From JAITMY01 sp031553765 (GTDB taxonomy: Bacteria > Bacteroidota > Bacteroidia > Bacteroidales > UBA932): a stretch of 64,000 nt of DNA. The stretch's first letter is position 1. Each line of letters opens with the position of its first letter. A model generated the notes under the pieces. That model had not been told where the DNA came from, did no database searches, and saw only the letters and a program-made list of their open reading frames with translations. Shown piece after piece: positions 1-9,013 of the stretch. The position numbers were made by a program, and so were the translations under genes. The stretch covers positions 496,001 to 560,000 of the forward strand of contig JAVBKY010000003.1 of NCBI GenBank assembly GCA_031553765.1. Reading direction: 5' to 3'.

Positions 1-8
1 GCATTTCA

Positions 9-72
9 TCTCACGCAGAGGCGCAAAGAAATACATTACAGCAACTTTGTGGCTTGGCGTCTTTGCGAGAGC
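9..72. repeat. Intergenic inverted repeat, family A (copy 1)
   Basis: TCTCACGCAGAGGCGCAAAG is followed about 16 bases later by the complementary CTTTG...GGCGTCTTTGCGAGAG. The same arms recur near 18484/18751, 35861-35933, 45066-45151 and 50631-50662. The transcript would fold into a long hairpin just upstream of the ATPase start codon. Confidence 0.8.
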
Positions 73-86
73 ATATTTTTAAAACC

Positions 87-2729
87 ATGACACACTCCTA
101 CTCCGGTCTTACCGACCAACAGGTACTCGAATCACGCCAGCAGCACGGCGCTAACGTACTCACTCCACCCAAGCGCGAACCCGCGTGGAAGTTGTTCCTC
201 AAAAAATTTAACGACCCCTCGGTACGCATACTACTTGTGGCGGCCCTGCTGTCGCTCGGCATATCGTTTGTGCACATGGAGTTTGCCGAAACCATCGGCA
301 TCATTTGCGCCATCATATTGGCCACGGGCGTATCCTTTTGGTTTGAGTACGACGCGGGTAAAAAATTCGACGTACTCAATCAGGTAAACGACTCCACTCC
401 CGTAAAGGTCATGCGCAACGGCAACGTGAGCGAAGTACCAAAAAACGAAATAGTAGTAGGTGATATTGTGCTGCTGGAGGCAGGCGAAGAAGTTCCTGCC
501 GACGGAGAGCTGCTCGAAAGCGTATCGCTGTACATGGACGAATCGGCGCTTACGGGTGAGCTCATGTGTCGCAAAGCATCCGACCCTGCACACTTTGACA
601 AGGAGGCCACCTATCCCAGCAATCATGCCATGTGCGGCACCAAAGTGGTGGATGGTCACGGTACAATGCAGGTATTTGCCGTGGGCGATGCTACCGAATA
701 TGGAAAGGTGGCTGAAAAAGCAACAGAGCAAAAGGAGGAAGATACGCCGCTAAACAGGCAGCTGCATAGCCTTGCCAATCTCATTGGACGTGCGGGTTTT
801 GTGCTGGCAGCGGTGCTGCTTATTGCACTTTTTGTTAAAGATATTTTTCTCGGACATTTTATCGGAGTAGCCCCCATCGACATTATTCAGCGCGTGTTGC
901 AATACTTCATGATTGCCGTTACGCTGATAGTGGTTGCCGTACCCGAGGGACTGCCCATGAGCGTTACGCTGAGCCTTGCCATGAGCATGCGCCGTATGCT
1001 GAAAACAAACAACCTTGTGCGTAAAATGCATGCCTGTGAAACCATGGGTGCCGCTACCGTAATTTGCACCGATAAAACGGGTACGCTTACGCAAAATCAA
1101 ATGCGGGTACACGAGGCGCAGTTTCTTGGTTTGGAAGGTGGCAAGTTGGGCGACAACGAGCTAAGCACCATTATTAAGGAGGGCATTGCGGTTAACTCCA
1201 CCGCCTTTTTGGACTACGCCAATCCCGAAAAAATTAAGGCCATAGGCAACCCCACCGAGGGCGGGCTGCTGCTGTGGCTGCATTCGCAAAACATAAGCTA
1301 CCTGCCGCTACGTGAAAGCACACCGATAGTGGAGCAGCTCACCTTTTCTACCGAGCGCAAGTACATGGCCACGCTGGCCGATTCGCCACGCTTGAACAGG
1401 CGTATAGCGTACGTTAAGGGCGCGCCCGAAATGGTGCTGAGCAAGTGCCGTAGTGCGCAAACAGCCAACGGTTTTGTAAAAATAGAAGAGGTAAAATCCG
1501 ATGTAGAAAGCAAGCTGCTGGGTTACCAAAACAAGGCTATGCGTACGCTGGCTTTTGCCTATAAATTTGTAGACGAGAAAGAGAATATTGACCTGCGCAA
1601 TATTGGAGCCGAGCTGACATTCTTGGGCATAGTAGCCATATCCGACCCCGTGCGCACCGACGTTCCCGCCGCGGTGGACCTGTGTCTCAACGCAGGTATT
1701 GATGTAAAAATAGTAACGGGCGACACGGCAGGAACCGCTAAGGAAATTGGTCGTCAAATAGGTATTTGGCAGGAAACCGATACCGACCGCAACATTATTA
1801 CGGGTGTGGATTTCGAAGCGTTATCGGACGAGGAAGCATTTAACCGCGTAATGGCGCTTAAAATCATGTGTCGCGCCCGCCCAACCGACAAGCAACGCTT
1901 GGTTCAACTGCTGCAAAAAAACAACGCCATAGTGGCCGTTACGGGCGATGGCACCAATGATGCCCCCGCCCTCAACCACGCCGATGTGGGCCTGTCAATG
2001 GGTACAGGAACTTCGGTTGCCAAGGAGGCCAGCGACATTACGCTGCTCGACGATTCGTTCAACAGCATTGCCACCGCCGTAATGTGGGGGCGCTCGCTAT
2101 ACCAAAATATTCAGCGCTTTATTCTGTTTCAGCTCACCATTAACCTTGCCGCGCTGCTCATAGTGCTTATAGGTTCGCTGGTGGGTCAGGAGCTGCCGCT
2201 TACGGTAACGCAAATGCTGTGGGTAAACCTCATTATGGATACCTTTGCCGCAGGCGCGCTGGCGTCGCTACCGCCCAGCCGCGAGGTAATGAATCACAAG
2301 CCCCGCCGCAACTCCGATTTCATTATTACCCGCGCCATGCGTTCGCGCATTTTCTTCATGGGACTTACGTTTGTAGTACTACTCATGGGACTATTGCAGT
2401 TCTTCACCGAGGCTGACGGCAGCATATCTCGCTACCACCTATCGTGCTTCTTCACCACGTTTGTCATGCTGCAATTTTGGAATATGTTCAACGCAAAAGC
2501 ATTTGCCTCGGGCAAGTCCGCCTTTGCCAACATGCGCGGCAGCATGGGATTTATCCTTGTATCACTCCTTATCATTGTAGGGCAAATCCTCATTGTAACC
2601 TTTGGCGGCGAAGCCTTCCGCACCACGCCCATTGAGTTCAAGGATTGGCTTATTATTATTGCTTCTACTTCGATAGTATTGTGGGTAGGTGAGGTGGTAA
2701 GGCTGGTGAAGAGGGCGATGAAACGATAA
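87..2729 (+). CDS. Calcium-transporting P-type ATPase, PMCA (P2B) type
   Basis: An 880-residue inner-membrane cation pump predicted to export Ca2+ using ATP. The phosphorylation motif DKTGT starts at about residue 329, the P-domain motif GDGTNDAP at about 620, and the M4 ion-site motif PEGLP at about 286-290. The proline and glutamate there, with the overall length, fit PMCA/SERCA-like Ca2+ pumps. An N-terminal cation-ATPase domain and about ten hydrophobic segments are present. The ATG at 87 is chosen because the in-frame TTG at 54 lies inside a repeat hairpin. It stands alone; the next gene is a transposase. Ca2+ specificity is inferred from family resemblance. Confidence 0.93.
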   Translation: MTHSYSGLTDQQVLESRQQHGANVLTPPKREPAWKLFLKKFNDPSVRILLVAALLSLGISFVHMEFAETIGIICAIILATGVSFWFEYDAGKKFDVLNQVNDSTPVKVMRNGNVSEVPKNEIVVGDIVLLEAGEEVPADGELLESVSLYMDESALTGELMCRKASDPAHFDKEATYPSNHAMCGTKVVDGHGTMQVFAVGDATEYGKVAEKATEQKEEDTPLNRQLHSLANLIGRAGFVLAAVLLIALFVKDIFLGHFIGVAPIDIIQRVLQYFMIAVTLIVVAVPEGLPMSVTLSLAMSMRRMLKTNNLVRKMHACETMGAATVICTDKTGTLTQNQMRVHEAQFLGLEGGKLGDNELSTIIKEGIAVNSTAFLDYANPEKIKAIGNPTEGGLLLWLHSQNISYLPLRESTPIVEQLTFSTERKYMATLADSPRLNRRIAYVKGAPEMVLSKCRSAQTANGFVKIEEVKSDVESKLLGYQNKAMRTLAFAYKFVDEKENIDLRNIGAELTFLGIVAISDPVRTDVPAAVDLCLNAGIDVKIVTGDTAGTAKEIGRQIGIWQETDTDRNIITGVDFEALSDEEAFNRVMALKIMCRARPTDKQRLVQLLQKNNAIVAVTGDGTNDAPALNHADVGLSMGTGTSVAKEASDITLLDDSFNSIATAVMWGRSLYQNIQRFILFQLTINLAALLIVLIGSLVGQELPLTVTQMLWVNLIMDTFAAGALASLPPSREVMNHKPRRNSDFIITRAMRSRIFFMGLTFVVLLMGLLQFFTEADGSISRYHLSCFFTTFVMLQFWNMFNAKAFASGKSAFANMRGSMGFILVSLLIIVGQILIVTFGGEAFRTTPIEFKDWLIIIASTSIVLWVGEVVRLVKRAMKR

Positions 2730-2737
2730 GCTTGAGG

Positions 2738-3039
2738 GGGATAACAATATCGCCCCTTCGGGGCTCACCCCTCCCACCCATACCACATAAACCCCGCGCT
2801 TACGCATGGGGCTAGAATAATATTGCCCTTTCAGGGCTTGACCCTAAGGCGGACAACAACATCATAACAAAGTGAAATTTTCACAACAAATTCATCATAT
2901 CAAAAACACTGCAAAAACACTCACGTAGTTGGTAAGATATTGCAAAGTCCCGAAGGGACGAAATTACTTTAGCCCCGTGCGTAAGCACGGGATATTCAAA
3001 CAAACACAAAACACCCAGCCCCGAAGGGGCGACATTATA
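2738..3039. repeat. REP-like three-hairpin units upstream of the Y1 transposase
   Basis: This 300-base gap contains two copies of one unit. The forward copy has GCCCCttcGGGGC at 2752-2764, a CCCCGCGCTTACGCATGGGG hairpin at 2792-2811 and GCCCtttcaGGGC at 2825-2837. The copy at 2947-3030 is in reverse orientation: GTCCcgaaGGGAC, then CCCGTGCgtaaGCACGGG, then GCCCCgaaGGGGC. The two outer hairpins and one longer middle hairpin keep the same order. A third, forward copy follows the transposase at 3510-3592. No gene is seen in the gap. Confidence 0.88.
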
Positions 3040-3043
3040 GCAC

Positions 3044-3505
3044 ATGCCCGGAACATATAGCCAGATATATTTGCAGGTCGTATTCTCAGTGAATGGCCGC
3101 GCAAATCTCATTAACCCATCATGGCGCGAAGAATTGCATCAGTACATTGCAGGAATTATTCGAAGCAAAAGTCAAAAAAGCATTATTGTAGGCGGAACGG
3201 CCGACCATGTTCATGCCTTCTTCAACCTCAAGCCCAGCCTTTGTCCGGCAGATTTAATTCGAGACATAAAATGTAACTCATCCAAGTGGATTAATGAGCG
3301 TGGTTTTGTGCTCGGACATTTTTCATGGCAAGAAGGGTATGGTGTTTTTTCCTACGCGCAATCACAAGTAGAAAACGTTTACAACTATATCAAAAATCAA
3401 GAGGAGCATCATAAAAAGAAAACCTTCAGAGAGGAGTATTTAGATTTTCTGAAAAAGTTTGACGTTCCTTACGAAGACCGATTTTTGTTCGATTGGGTGG
3501 AATAA
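3044..3505 (+). mobile_element. REP-associated Y1 (IS200-like, HUH) transposase
   Basis: A 153-residue single-domain HUH tyrosine transposase. The metal-binding HUH motif is HVH in DHVHAF at about residues 60-65. The catalytic tyrosine is in the VYNYIKNQEEHH segment near residue 120, where the Q..HH pattern is typical of the family. No tnpB accompanies it. Instead of defined IS ends, it is bracketed by REP-like palindromes in opposite orientations (2947-3030 and 3510-3592). That is the arrangement known for RAYT genes, domesticated transposases thought to spread REP hairpins. It looks intact. A simple IS200 copy is the alternative, but the flanking palindromes argue against it. Confidence 0.85.
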
Positions 3506-3592
3506 TATCGCCCCTTTGGGGCTAATCCCTCCCACTCATGCCATAGCCCCGCGCTTACGCACGGGGCTAAAATAATTTCGTCCCTTCGGGAC
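3505..3592. repeat. REP-like three-hairpin unit downstream of the Y1 transposase
   Basis: GCCCCtttGGGGC at 3510-3522, AGCCCCGCGCTTACGCACGG-type hairpin at 3545-3568 and GTCCCttcGGGAC at 3580-3592. The order, spacing and linker sequence (TCCCTCCCACTCATGCCA) match the forward copy at 2752. Confidence 0.88.
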
Positions 3593-3626
3593 TCCCTTCC
3601 ACACCGCCTCCCCCGCTGCTCTTGAT

Positions 3627-3667
3627 TTCTCTATTACTTTTTTATCAGGAAAAAAATAATAGAGAAA
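3627..3667. terminator. Perfect-stem hairpin in front of the lipoprotein hydrolase
   Basis: TTTCTCTATTA and TAATAGAGAAA form an 11-bp stem, extended inward by a T6/A6 pairing. It separates the REP unit from the hydrolase promoter, so a terminator or insulator role is likely. An operator is an alternative. Confidence 0.5.
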
Positions 3668-3675
3668 AGAAATAT

Positions 3676-3683
3676 TAATTTTG
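3676..3683 (+). promoter_or_regulatory. Putative -7 box TAATTTTG
   Basis: Matches the Bacteroidota TAnnTTTG element and lies 38 bases before the ATG at 3722. No clear TTTG -33 element is seen. Confidence 0.5.
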
Positions 3684-3721
3684 TTAAACTTTATTTTAAT
3701 TTACCTCTTACTCAAAATATC

Positions 3722-4693
3722 ATGAAACACATTTATACTTTAGCTGCGCTGACGTGCGCAATTGCCATTATATCGGCATGTTCGCCAACAAAACAGGTAG
3801 CACAAAAAGCGTGTAGCAAAGAGGCTATTACGCTCAGCACCGCAACGGGAAATATCTACAGCACGGCATACTTAACAGGTGCAAAAAAATCTCCGGTAGT
3901 GCTTCTTATTGCCGGCTCGGGACCAACCGATAGGGACGGCAACCAAGCGCAGGTAAAAAACAACTCGTTGAAATTACTTGCCGAGGGATTATGCGCCAAC
4001 GGTATTGCCGTTGTGAGCTACGATAAGCGAGGTATTGCCGAAAGCCATGCGGCAATGACCAGCGAGCGCGACCTACGATTTGAAACCTACATTGACGATG
4101 CCCGCGCGTGGGTTGATTTGCTGGCGCAGGATAAGCGCTTTTCGCACGTTATTGTAGCGGGACACAGCGAGGGCTCACTCATTGGGATGGTGGCCTGTGA
4201 GAGCAACAAAAAGGTGAGCAAGTACATCTCCATTGCAGGAGTGGGCATCTCTGCCGATGAGATACTAAAAGAGCAGCTATCGAGTCAGCCTCAGCAAGCC
4301 AAGGACGCTATTTTTCCTATGATTGATGAGTTGAAAAAGGGCGACACCATTCCCAATGTTCCTATGGAACTAATGATGTTGTTTCGCCCAAGCGTGCAAC
4401 CTTACATGATTTCGTGGTTTAAGTATAACCCGCAGGCTGAAATAAAGAAGCTGAATATTCCGATACTTATCGTTCAGGGAACAACCGATATTCAGGTTTC
4501 GGAAAAGGAGGCTGAGCTACTGGCCAAGGCTAACTCAGCTTCAAAAAAGGTGATAATTAAAAACATGAATCACGTGCTGAAGGACTGCACATCCACCGAG
4601 CAAGAGTCACAGCTGAAAACTTACACCGACCCTAATATCCCGCTAAGCGAAGGGTTGGTAAAAAATGTGGTGGGGTTTATAAAAGTCAAGTAG
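3722..4693 (+). CDS. Alpha/beta hydrolase lipoprotein
   Basis: A 323-residue exported hydrolase. The N-terminus is hydrophobic and ends in ISAC-S, a lipobox, so the mature protein should be anchored from Cys20. The nucleophile elbow is GHSEG at about residues 147-151. The preceding oxyanion-loop region reads AGSGPTDRDGN, a pattern of dienelactone-hydrolase-like and serine aminopeptidase-like enzymes. A late histidine in MNHVL fits the catalytic His, with Asp in GTTDIQV as the acid. The substrate is unknown; related proteins are called alpha/beta hydrolases or esterases. It is monocistronic and convergent with the exonuclease gene that follows. Confidence 0.85.
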   Translation: MKHIYTLAALTCAIAIISACSPTKQVAQKACSKEAITLSTATGNIYSTAYLTGAKKSPVVLLIAGSGPTDRDGNQAQVKNNSLKLLAEGLCANGIAVVSYDKRGIAESHAAMTSERDLRFETYIDDARAWVDLLAQDKRFSHVIVAGHSEGSLIGMVACESNKKVSKYISIAGVGISADEILKEQLSSQPQQAKDAIFPMIDELKKGDTIPNVPMELMMLFRPSVQPYMISWFKYNPQAEIKKLNIPILIVQGTTDIQVSEKEAELLAKANSASKKVIIKNMNHVLKDCTSTEQESQLKTYTDPNIPLSEGLVKNVVGFIKVK

Positions 4694-4708
4694 ATTTTTT
4701 TGACTTCG

Positions 4709-5206
4709 TTAGCAATTTTGTAGGTGCTGCAAATATAGCTTTGCACAACCGCGCGCATCGCTCAGCGCCTCGTGGTGCTGCAGGGCAATGCCATTGCGGT
4801 CGCAGCAGGCGCTTAGCGTAGCAGGCTTGTAACCCTTACGGCGATAGATTTTACAGGTGCACTCCCACATTTGCGACAGCTGCAAATCGGCCGCGCTGAG
4901 ACCGTAGTGCTGCGCGTTGCGAAGCAGCACATTTCTATCAAAAGCCTCATTATGCGCCACCACGGTTTTGCCCGTAAGGCGCTTTTTTATTTCAGGAAAA
5001 ATGGAAGGGAAAAGCGGCGAGCACTCCGTATCGTTTGGTGTAATACCATGTACACGAATGGTACCCCAATGGTAGTAGTTGTCGGGTGGCTGAATGAGCG
5101 TGTAGTACTCGTCCACAATGGTGCCGCCACGCACGGTAACAATACCCACCGCGCAGGCATGGTAGCCCACGGCTGTTTCAAAGTCTATGGCAGCAAAATC
5201 AAGCAT
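4709..5206 (-). CDS. DnaQ-like 3'-5' exonuclease (DEDDh family)
   Basis: A 165-residue protein with all DEDDh residues: Asp8 and Glu10 in IDFE, Asp90 in EAFD, and His145 plus Asp150 in HEALSD. These bind two metal ions in epsilon-type proofreading nucleases. The protein is just the exonuclease domain with no polymerase or BRCT fusion, so a repair or RNA-trimming nuclease is as likely as a Pol III subunit. It lies 55 bases downstream of the outer-membrane protein gene on the same strand and may be co-transcribed. The 15-base gap to the convergent hydrolase gene is short. Confidence 0.88.
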   Translation of the reverse strand: MLDFAAIDFETAVGYHACAVGIVTVRGGTIVDEYYTLIQPPDNYYHWGTIRVHGITPNDTECSPLFPSIFPEIKKRLTGKTVVAHNEAFDRNVLLRNAQHYGLSAADLQLSQMWECTCKIYRRKGYKPATLSACCDRNGIALQHHEALSDARGCAKLYLQHLQNC

Positions 5207-5261
5207 AAGAAATTATTCATCTATTTGCACCGCGGGGTGTCAACTCAAAGTTACAAAAAAA

Positions 5262-6335
5262 CTACTCAAACACCAAGGTTGCGCCCACGTACCAGTAATC
5301 GGGAAGGTTGCGGAATTGCCCATGAGGGTTAACTCCATAGTAGGCCTGCACGCCAAAGCCAAGGCTATTGTAGGGCGTAATATCGGGTATAAGTCGCCAG
5401 CCGTAGTACATGTTTAGCCCCCAGCGCCCGCCATACTTATGCTCAATTACGCTCTCCCAGGCATCACTATTTTCGTTGTACATGTAGGCGGGGTAGTCGT
5501 AGTTGGCGCGGTTGCGCAGCTCCGCCGAAAAAACATTTTGCCACCTATCGTTGCTCAACAGCCACTTTCCCGTTTGCAGCTGATATTGTATATAAAATTC
5601 ATACGACCGATTAGCCTCCACAACCACCCTGGTATCGCCACCCTGCGCCTCCTGCTGGCGAATGCTGTACCAGCCATCGTTGGGTTTTAGCAACCCTAAA
5701 AAACCAAGGCGTAGTGAATGATTTTTACCATGCCTTCGCTCCGCCTCGTTAAGCCAAAACGATAACTCCCAGTAGTTGTACGACACGTTGACGCGCGTAA
5801 GCGGAATACCATCCTGTATGCGGGCAATGGTGAGTTCATCGCCTATGTGCGTGCTTTGGTGGTAAAAAGGAATGAACTTTACGGAGTAGTTGTTAAACCA
5901 CTTGTGCTGGAAGCGCTGTATAAACTTAAACTCTATGAAGGCAAAGTTGTAGTCGGTGTTGAGTACGGGTGCGGTGGTGGGCTCAAAAATATCAATCCAC
6001 GTTTGAAAGTGGATAGGCATGGAAATGGCCAGACCAAAGCGGTCCTCCTTAAAATTGTAGGTGTAAACAGGAATGGAAACGCCAAGGTTAGTCACCACCG
6101 TAGGCTTGTGATCCTCCACCACATCGGGGCTTATATCGTACTCCTTATTATTGGAGTTTACCCCAAAGCCCGCGCTGGTAATGGTGCTGCTCATATCGGC
6201 CAAAAACGGACGACAAAAAGTGGCCGGCGTGCCCCACCCGCTTTTATACACAAGCGTGGTATCCTGCGCCGTTGTGGCATAACACAAGGCAAGGAAAAGC
6301 ATTATTAGCGCTGCTATTTTTTTGCTTTGTTTCAT
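5262..6335 (-). CDS. DUF1207-like outer-membrane beta-barrel protein
   Basis: 357 residues with a cleavable signal peptide (hydrophobic stretch to about residue 22, then TTAQD). The mature part has alternating aromatic-rich strands, and the last residue pattern LVFE fits outer-membrane insertion. The YHQSTHIGDE segment followed by RVNVSYNYWEL resembles the conserved YHQSSHLGDE core of DUF1207 proteins. The function of that family is unknown to me; a phospholipase-like barrel was considered but no catalytic N-H-S signature was found. It starts 15 bases after the end of the pentapeptide gene, so the two probably share a transcript. Confidence 0.7.
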   Translation of the reverse strand: MKQSKKIAALIMLFLALCYATTAQDTTLVYKSGWGTPATFCRPFLADMSSTITSAGFGVNSNNKEYDISPDVVEDHKPTVVTNLGVSIPVYTYNFKEDRFGLAISMPIHFQTWIDIFEPTTAPVLNTDYNFAFIEFKFIQRFQHKWFNNYSVKFIPFYHQSTHIGDELTIARIQDGIPLTRVNVSYNYWELSFWLNEAERRHGKNHSLRLGFLGLLKPNDGWYSIRQQEAQGGDTRVVVEANRSYEFYIQYQLQTGKWLLSNDRWQNVFSAELRNRANYDYPAYMYNENSDAWESVIEHKYGGRWGLNMYYGWRLIPDITPYNSLGFGVQAYYGVNPHGQFRNLPDYWYVGATLVFE

Positions 6336-6350
6336 AGCCCACCTTCATCA

Positions 6351-6920
6351 TTATCTCTCCACTACAATGTTGTACTTATCCAGTAAGCGCAGCACCTCGG
6401 GCAGCGCAAATTTGGCACCCTTTAATCGGTTGGCTTCGGGGTCAATATTATATCCGTATGAGGTACGTAAATCGGCCTGTTCCAGCACGGTGTGAGCAAA
6501 CGCCGCACGATGCAAGTCGCAGTTATCCAGCACGCAGGCGGTCATATCGCACTCCGCAAAATCCACCTCCTGCAGCTGCGTGTTTCTAAACACCATTTTT
6601 TTCAACTTCAACCGCGTAAAGGCAGAGTGGTTGAGCGTGCAGCTTTCAAAACATAGCACTAGCCCTGCAGGTATGCAATCGTCAAAGTGCAACCCCAACA
6701 TTTTGCATGCTTTAAACAGCACATCACGCAGAGAGGCGTTACGTAGCTTTGCCATGCTTAGGTTGCAATTTTCAAACACGCATTCGGAAAAAATGCTTTC
6801 CGAAAAATCGGCGTTTGAAAAGTCACAGCCCTTAAATGTGCAACCTTCAAATTCCGTATGCGAAAGTTGCTGTTGCTTTACGCTATCGGCAGTAAAAATG
6901 GTATCGGAAAAAACTTTCAT
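6351..6920 (-). CDS. Pentapeptide-repeat protein
   Basis: 189 residues built almost entirely of A(D/N)LXX-type repeats (for example CDFSNADFSESIFSECVFEN), which fold into a right-handed quadrilateral beta-helix. There is no signal peptide or membrane segment, so it should be cytoplasmic. Small proteins of this build include Qnr-like gyrase protectors and McbG-like immunity proteins, but most have no known role and the sequence alone does not decide. A -7 box lies only about 8 bases upstream of the ATG, so the mRNA may be almost leaderless. Confidence 0.88.
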   Translation of the reverse strand: MKVFSDTIFTADSVKQQQLSHTEFEGCTFKGCDFSNADFSESIFSECVFENCNLSMAKLRNASLRDVLFKACKMLGLHFDDCIPAGLVLCFESCTLNHSAFTRLKLKKMVFRNTQLQEVDFAECDMTACVLDNCDLHRAAFAHTVLEQADLRTSYGYNIDPEANRLKGAKFALPEVLRLLDKYNIVVER

Positions 6921-6927
6921 ATAATGA

Positions 6928-6935
6928 CAAAAGTA
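6928..6935 (-). promoter_or_regulatory. Putative -7 box TACTTTTG for the pentapeptide gene
   Basis: Reads TACTTTTG on the minus strand and ends 7 bases before the ATG at 6920. Transcription should therefore start at or next to the start codon. Confidence 0.5.
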
Positions 6936-6940
6936 AGCAC

Positions 6941-6970
6941 AAAAAAGGGAGAAGCACAGCCTCTCCCCCC
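6941..6970 (-). terminator. Rho-independent terminator of the lipoprotein gene at 6995
   Basis: On the minus strand GGGAGAGgctgtgcttCTCCC is followed by TTTTTT, directly after the stop codon of the upstream lipoprotein gene. Confidence 0.75.
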
Positions 6971-6994
6971 GTTTTCAGAAACATTAAGAGTTGA

Positions 6995-7894
6995 TTAATT
7001 GTTGTTTAGAAAGGCATTGCGATGCGCTGCTATAAGCGGTCGGAACGTCTTAAGCCGTTCCTGCATCTCCCGATTACTCGTTACCTCAAGCAAGGGCTTT
7101 AGTGTAGCAAACGTTTTGCTCATGCGCGCCATTTCGGTATTGTAAGGCATCATTTTTTCATTTATGCTTATCACTATGCCCAACCGGTAAACAAGATCAT
7201 CGCTTGCATTAGCATTTAGCAATGTAAAATAGAAATCGGGGTTTTGTGAAAGCAAGTAAATGTTTTCCGAAAATAGCGCCATAAAGCGACCTATGAATAA
7301 ATCATCTGTCCCCTTTTGTTTTTCGGCATCATACTGCTTATGGTAGCCACGTGCCACCCTTTTTATCACAGCTGTATCAAATAAATCCACCTTGTAGGTA
7401 TTATGCATAAACTCCTGCAACCGCAGGTCGATTGTAAGGTTGGCTATTGCCTCATCGTAGTTACCCTCGGGCATACGCAGCTCACGGTACATTTTCACCC
7501 TTTCCAAGGTATCCTTTATCGGCGCATGCTTATATAGCTCATTAATCACCTCTCTATACTCCTTACTTTCGGGCATTTCATATAGCTGCGCTACGCCAAA
7601 GTCAGCCATGTACATCATCAGCCCATAGTTACGTTGCAGTACTGTTCTTAACTCCCCCACCTTACTGGGAGGTAGCAAATAGGTTACCTTAGCCGATTCA
7701 TCTTCGGGAGGTATCACTCCGCTGGTGCGGATTTTTATATAAAATGGCATAAAGAATAAGCTCGTCATTTCGTAAACCAGCGAATCTACCTCTTGCTCAA
7801 CATCAGTCGGTATGGGTGTTTTTTTACGACCTCCGCACGAAGTTAACAGCAGCACACAACACGTGACGAACAGAAAAAAACGAACTTTTTTCAT
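6995..7894 (-). CDS. Lipoprotein of unknown function
   Basis: 299 residues. The signal sequence ends with LLTSC-GG, a lipobox, so it is a predicted lipoprotein with mature Cys at about residue 20. The rest is soluble and mainly helical, with no cysteines or recognisable catalytic motif and many charged residues. I do not recognise the family. It is divergent from the FUSC permease gene, with 82 bases between the two start codons, so the two could be controlled together. It has its own terminator. Confidence 0.8.
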   Translation of the reverse strand: MKKVRFFLFVTCCVLLLTSCGGRKKTPIPTDVEQEVDSLVYEMTSLFFMPFYIKIRTSGVIPPEDESAKVTYLLPPSKVGELRTVLQRNYGLMMYMADFGVAQLYEMPESKEYREVINELYKHAPIKDTLERVKMYRELRMPEGNYDEAIANLTIDLRLQEFMHNTYKVDLFDTAVIKRVARGYHKQYDAEKQKGTDDLFIGRFMALFSENIYLLSQNPDFYFTLLNANASDDLVYRLGIVISINEKMMPYNTEMARMSKTFATLKPLLEVTSNREMQERLKTFRPLIAAHRNAFLNNN

Positions 7895-7944
7895 AAAAAG
7901 TATTCAAAAATGTATATAAAGGTAGTTTATAAAAACGAGTTTAG

Positions 7945-7952
7945 TACTTTTG
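7945..7952 (+). promoter_or_regulatory. Putative -7 box TACTTTTG for the FUSC gene
   Basis: Matches TAnnTTTG 24 bases before the ATG at 7977. It makes the in-frame ATG at 7950, inside the box, an impossible start. Confidence 0.55.
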
Positions 7953-7976
7953 CATCTTCTTTTTATCACAGAAACA

Positions 7977-9005
7977 ATGACTTTCGCTCAATTTCGACAC
8001 AACTTTCTTGCCAACGAGTACCATCTTTCACGATACAAAAACGCCACCTTCTCGGCCCTTGTAGTGGCCCTATGTATTGCCATTAGCCACGCGCTTGAAA
8101 TGGGCATCATGGCGGGAGCATTCATTATTGGAGCACAAAGTGTTACAGGTATTAATAGGCAGGGTGCCTTTCGAATCCGTTTTGGCATTGCTAGCAAAAC
8201 AGCTGTTATTCTCTCGCTATCAGCTGTATTAGGTGCTGCGGCCGGCAGTTCATTAGCACTTTCCATTATTGCGGGTATAATCTTGGCATTTAGCTTTGCC
8301 TGGTGGCGACAAATGTTTCCGTTCAACTGGCCCGATGTGGTTATTCCCTCCGCTGTGCTATTTTTCATGAGCTACGTTGATCCGGCCATACCGCACACGG
8401 CCGCAGGCGCAGCGTTAGGTTGGATTTGCGAGGTAGGCTTGGGAATTGTGATTTACATAAAGCGATATGTGCAACATGTGGGACGACTAACGCCCTTAAC
8501 AGAGCAGGTAACGCCACCGCAAAAAGAGGACGTGGTAATTTGGGGACTAAAAAAGTACTTATGGACTTATGCCGTAGAGTTAAGCGCCCTGCTTACACTT
8601 AGTTTTGTGTTCATTCGCTACACACACTTTCCGCATGGGTACTGGCTTCCACTCACCATCATTATTGTGCTTAAGGTAGGTCGTCACGGTACGCTACGCC
8701 GCGTAACGGAGCGCACGCTGGGAACGTTGGCAGGGTGCGTATTAGGTGGCTTGATACTATACCTTCAACTACCGCTGATAGTCAACTACGCAACTATGGT
8801 AATCTGCATTTTTGTGTGGCTATGCTTTCTGCGCTACCAGTACGCGGTGGGCACTATTTTCATTACCACCTTTGTGCTGCTGCTACTCGGATCCTACCTT
8901 CCCTTTAGCATAGAGTTGGCTGTGGAGCGCGCAGCATTCACCGTGGCAGCGGGTATACTCACGCTGCTATCATCGCTTATTTTTCTGGGGAAAGAAAGAA
9001 GATAG
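7977..9005 (+). CDS. FUSC-family inner-membrane protein
   Basis: 342 residues with two blocks of closely spaced hydrophobic segments (roughly residues 25-140 and 195-340) separated by a polar stretch. This is the duplicated architecture of the fusaric-acid-resistance/aromatic-acid exporter (FUSC, YccS/AaeB) superfamily. Full-size AaeB proteins have about 650 residues with a cytoplasmic domain between the halves; this is a compact version. The likely role is efflux of small organic acids or another amphipathic compound, by inference only. ATG at 7977 follows a promoter box. It is convergent with the next lipoprotein gene, eight bases away. Confidence 0.78.
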   Translation: MTFAQFRHNFLANEYHLSRYKNATFSALVVALCIAISHALEMGIMAGAFIIGAQSVTGINRQGAFRIRFGIASKTAVILSLSAVLGAAAGSSLALSIIAGIILAFSFAWWRQMFPFNWPDVVIPSAVLFFMSYVDPAIPHTAAGAALGWICEVGLGIVIYIKRYVQHVGRLTPLTEQVTPPQKEDVVIWGLKKYLWTYAVELSALLTLSFVFIRYTHFPHGYWLPLTIIIVLKVGRHGTLRRVTERTLGTLAGCVLGGLILYLQLPLIVNYATMVICIFVWLCFLRYQYAVGTIFITTFVLLLLGSYLPFSIELAVERAAFTVAAGILTLLSSLIFLGKERR

Positions 9006-9013
9006 CAGTGCTG

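Noticed and set aside
3044..3505. Autonomous IS200/IS605 insertion sequence
   Set aside because: No tnpB and no defined IS ends; REP-like units in opposite orientation flank the gene.
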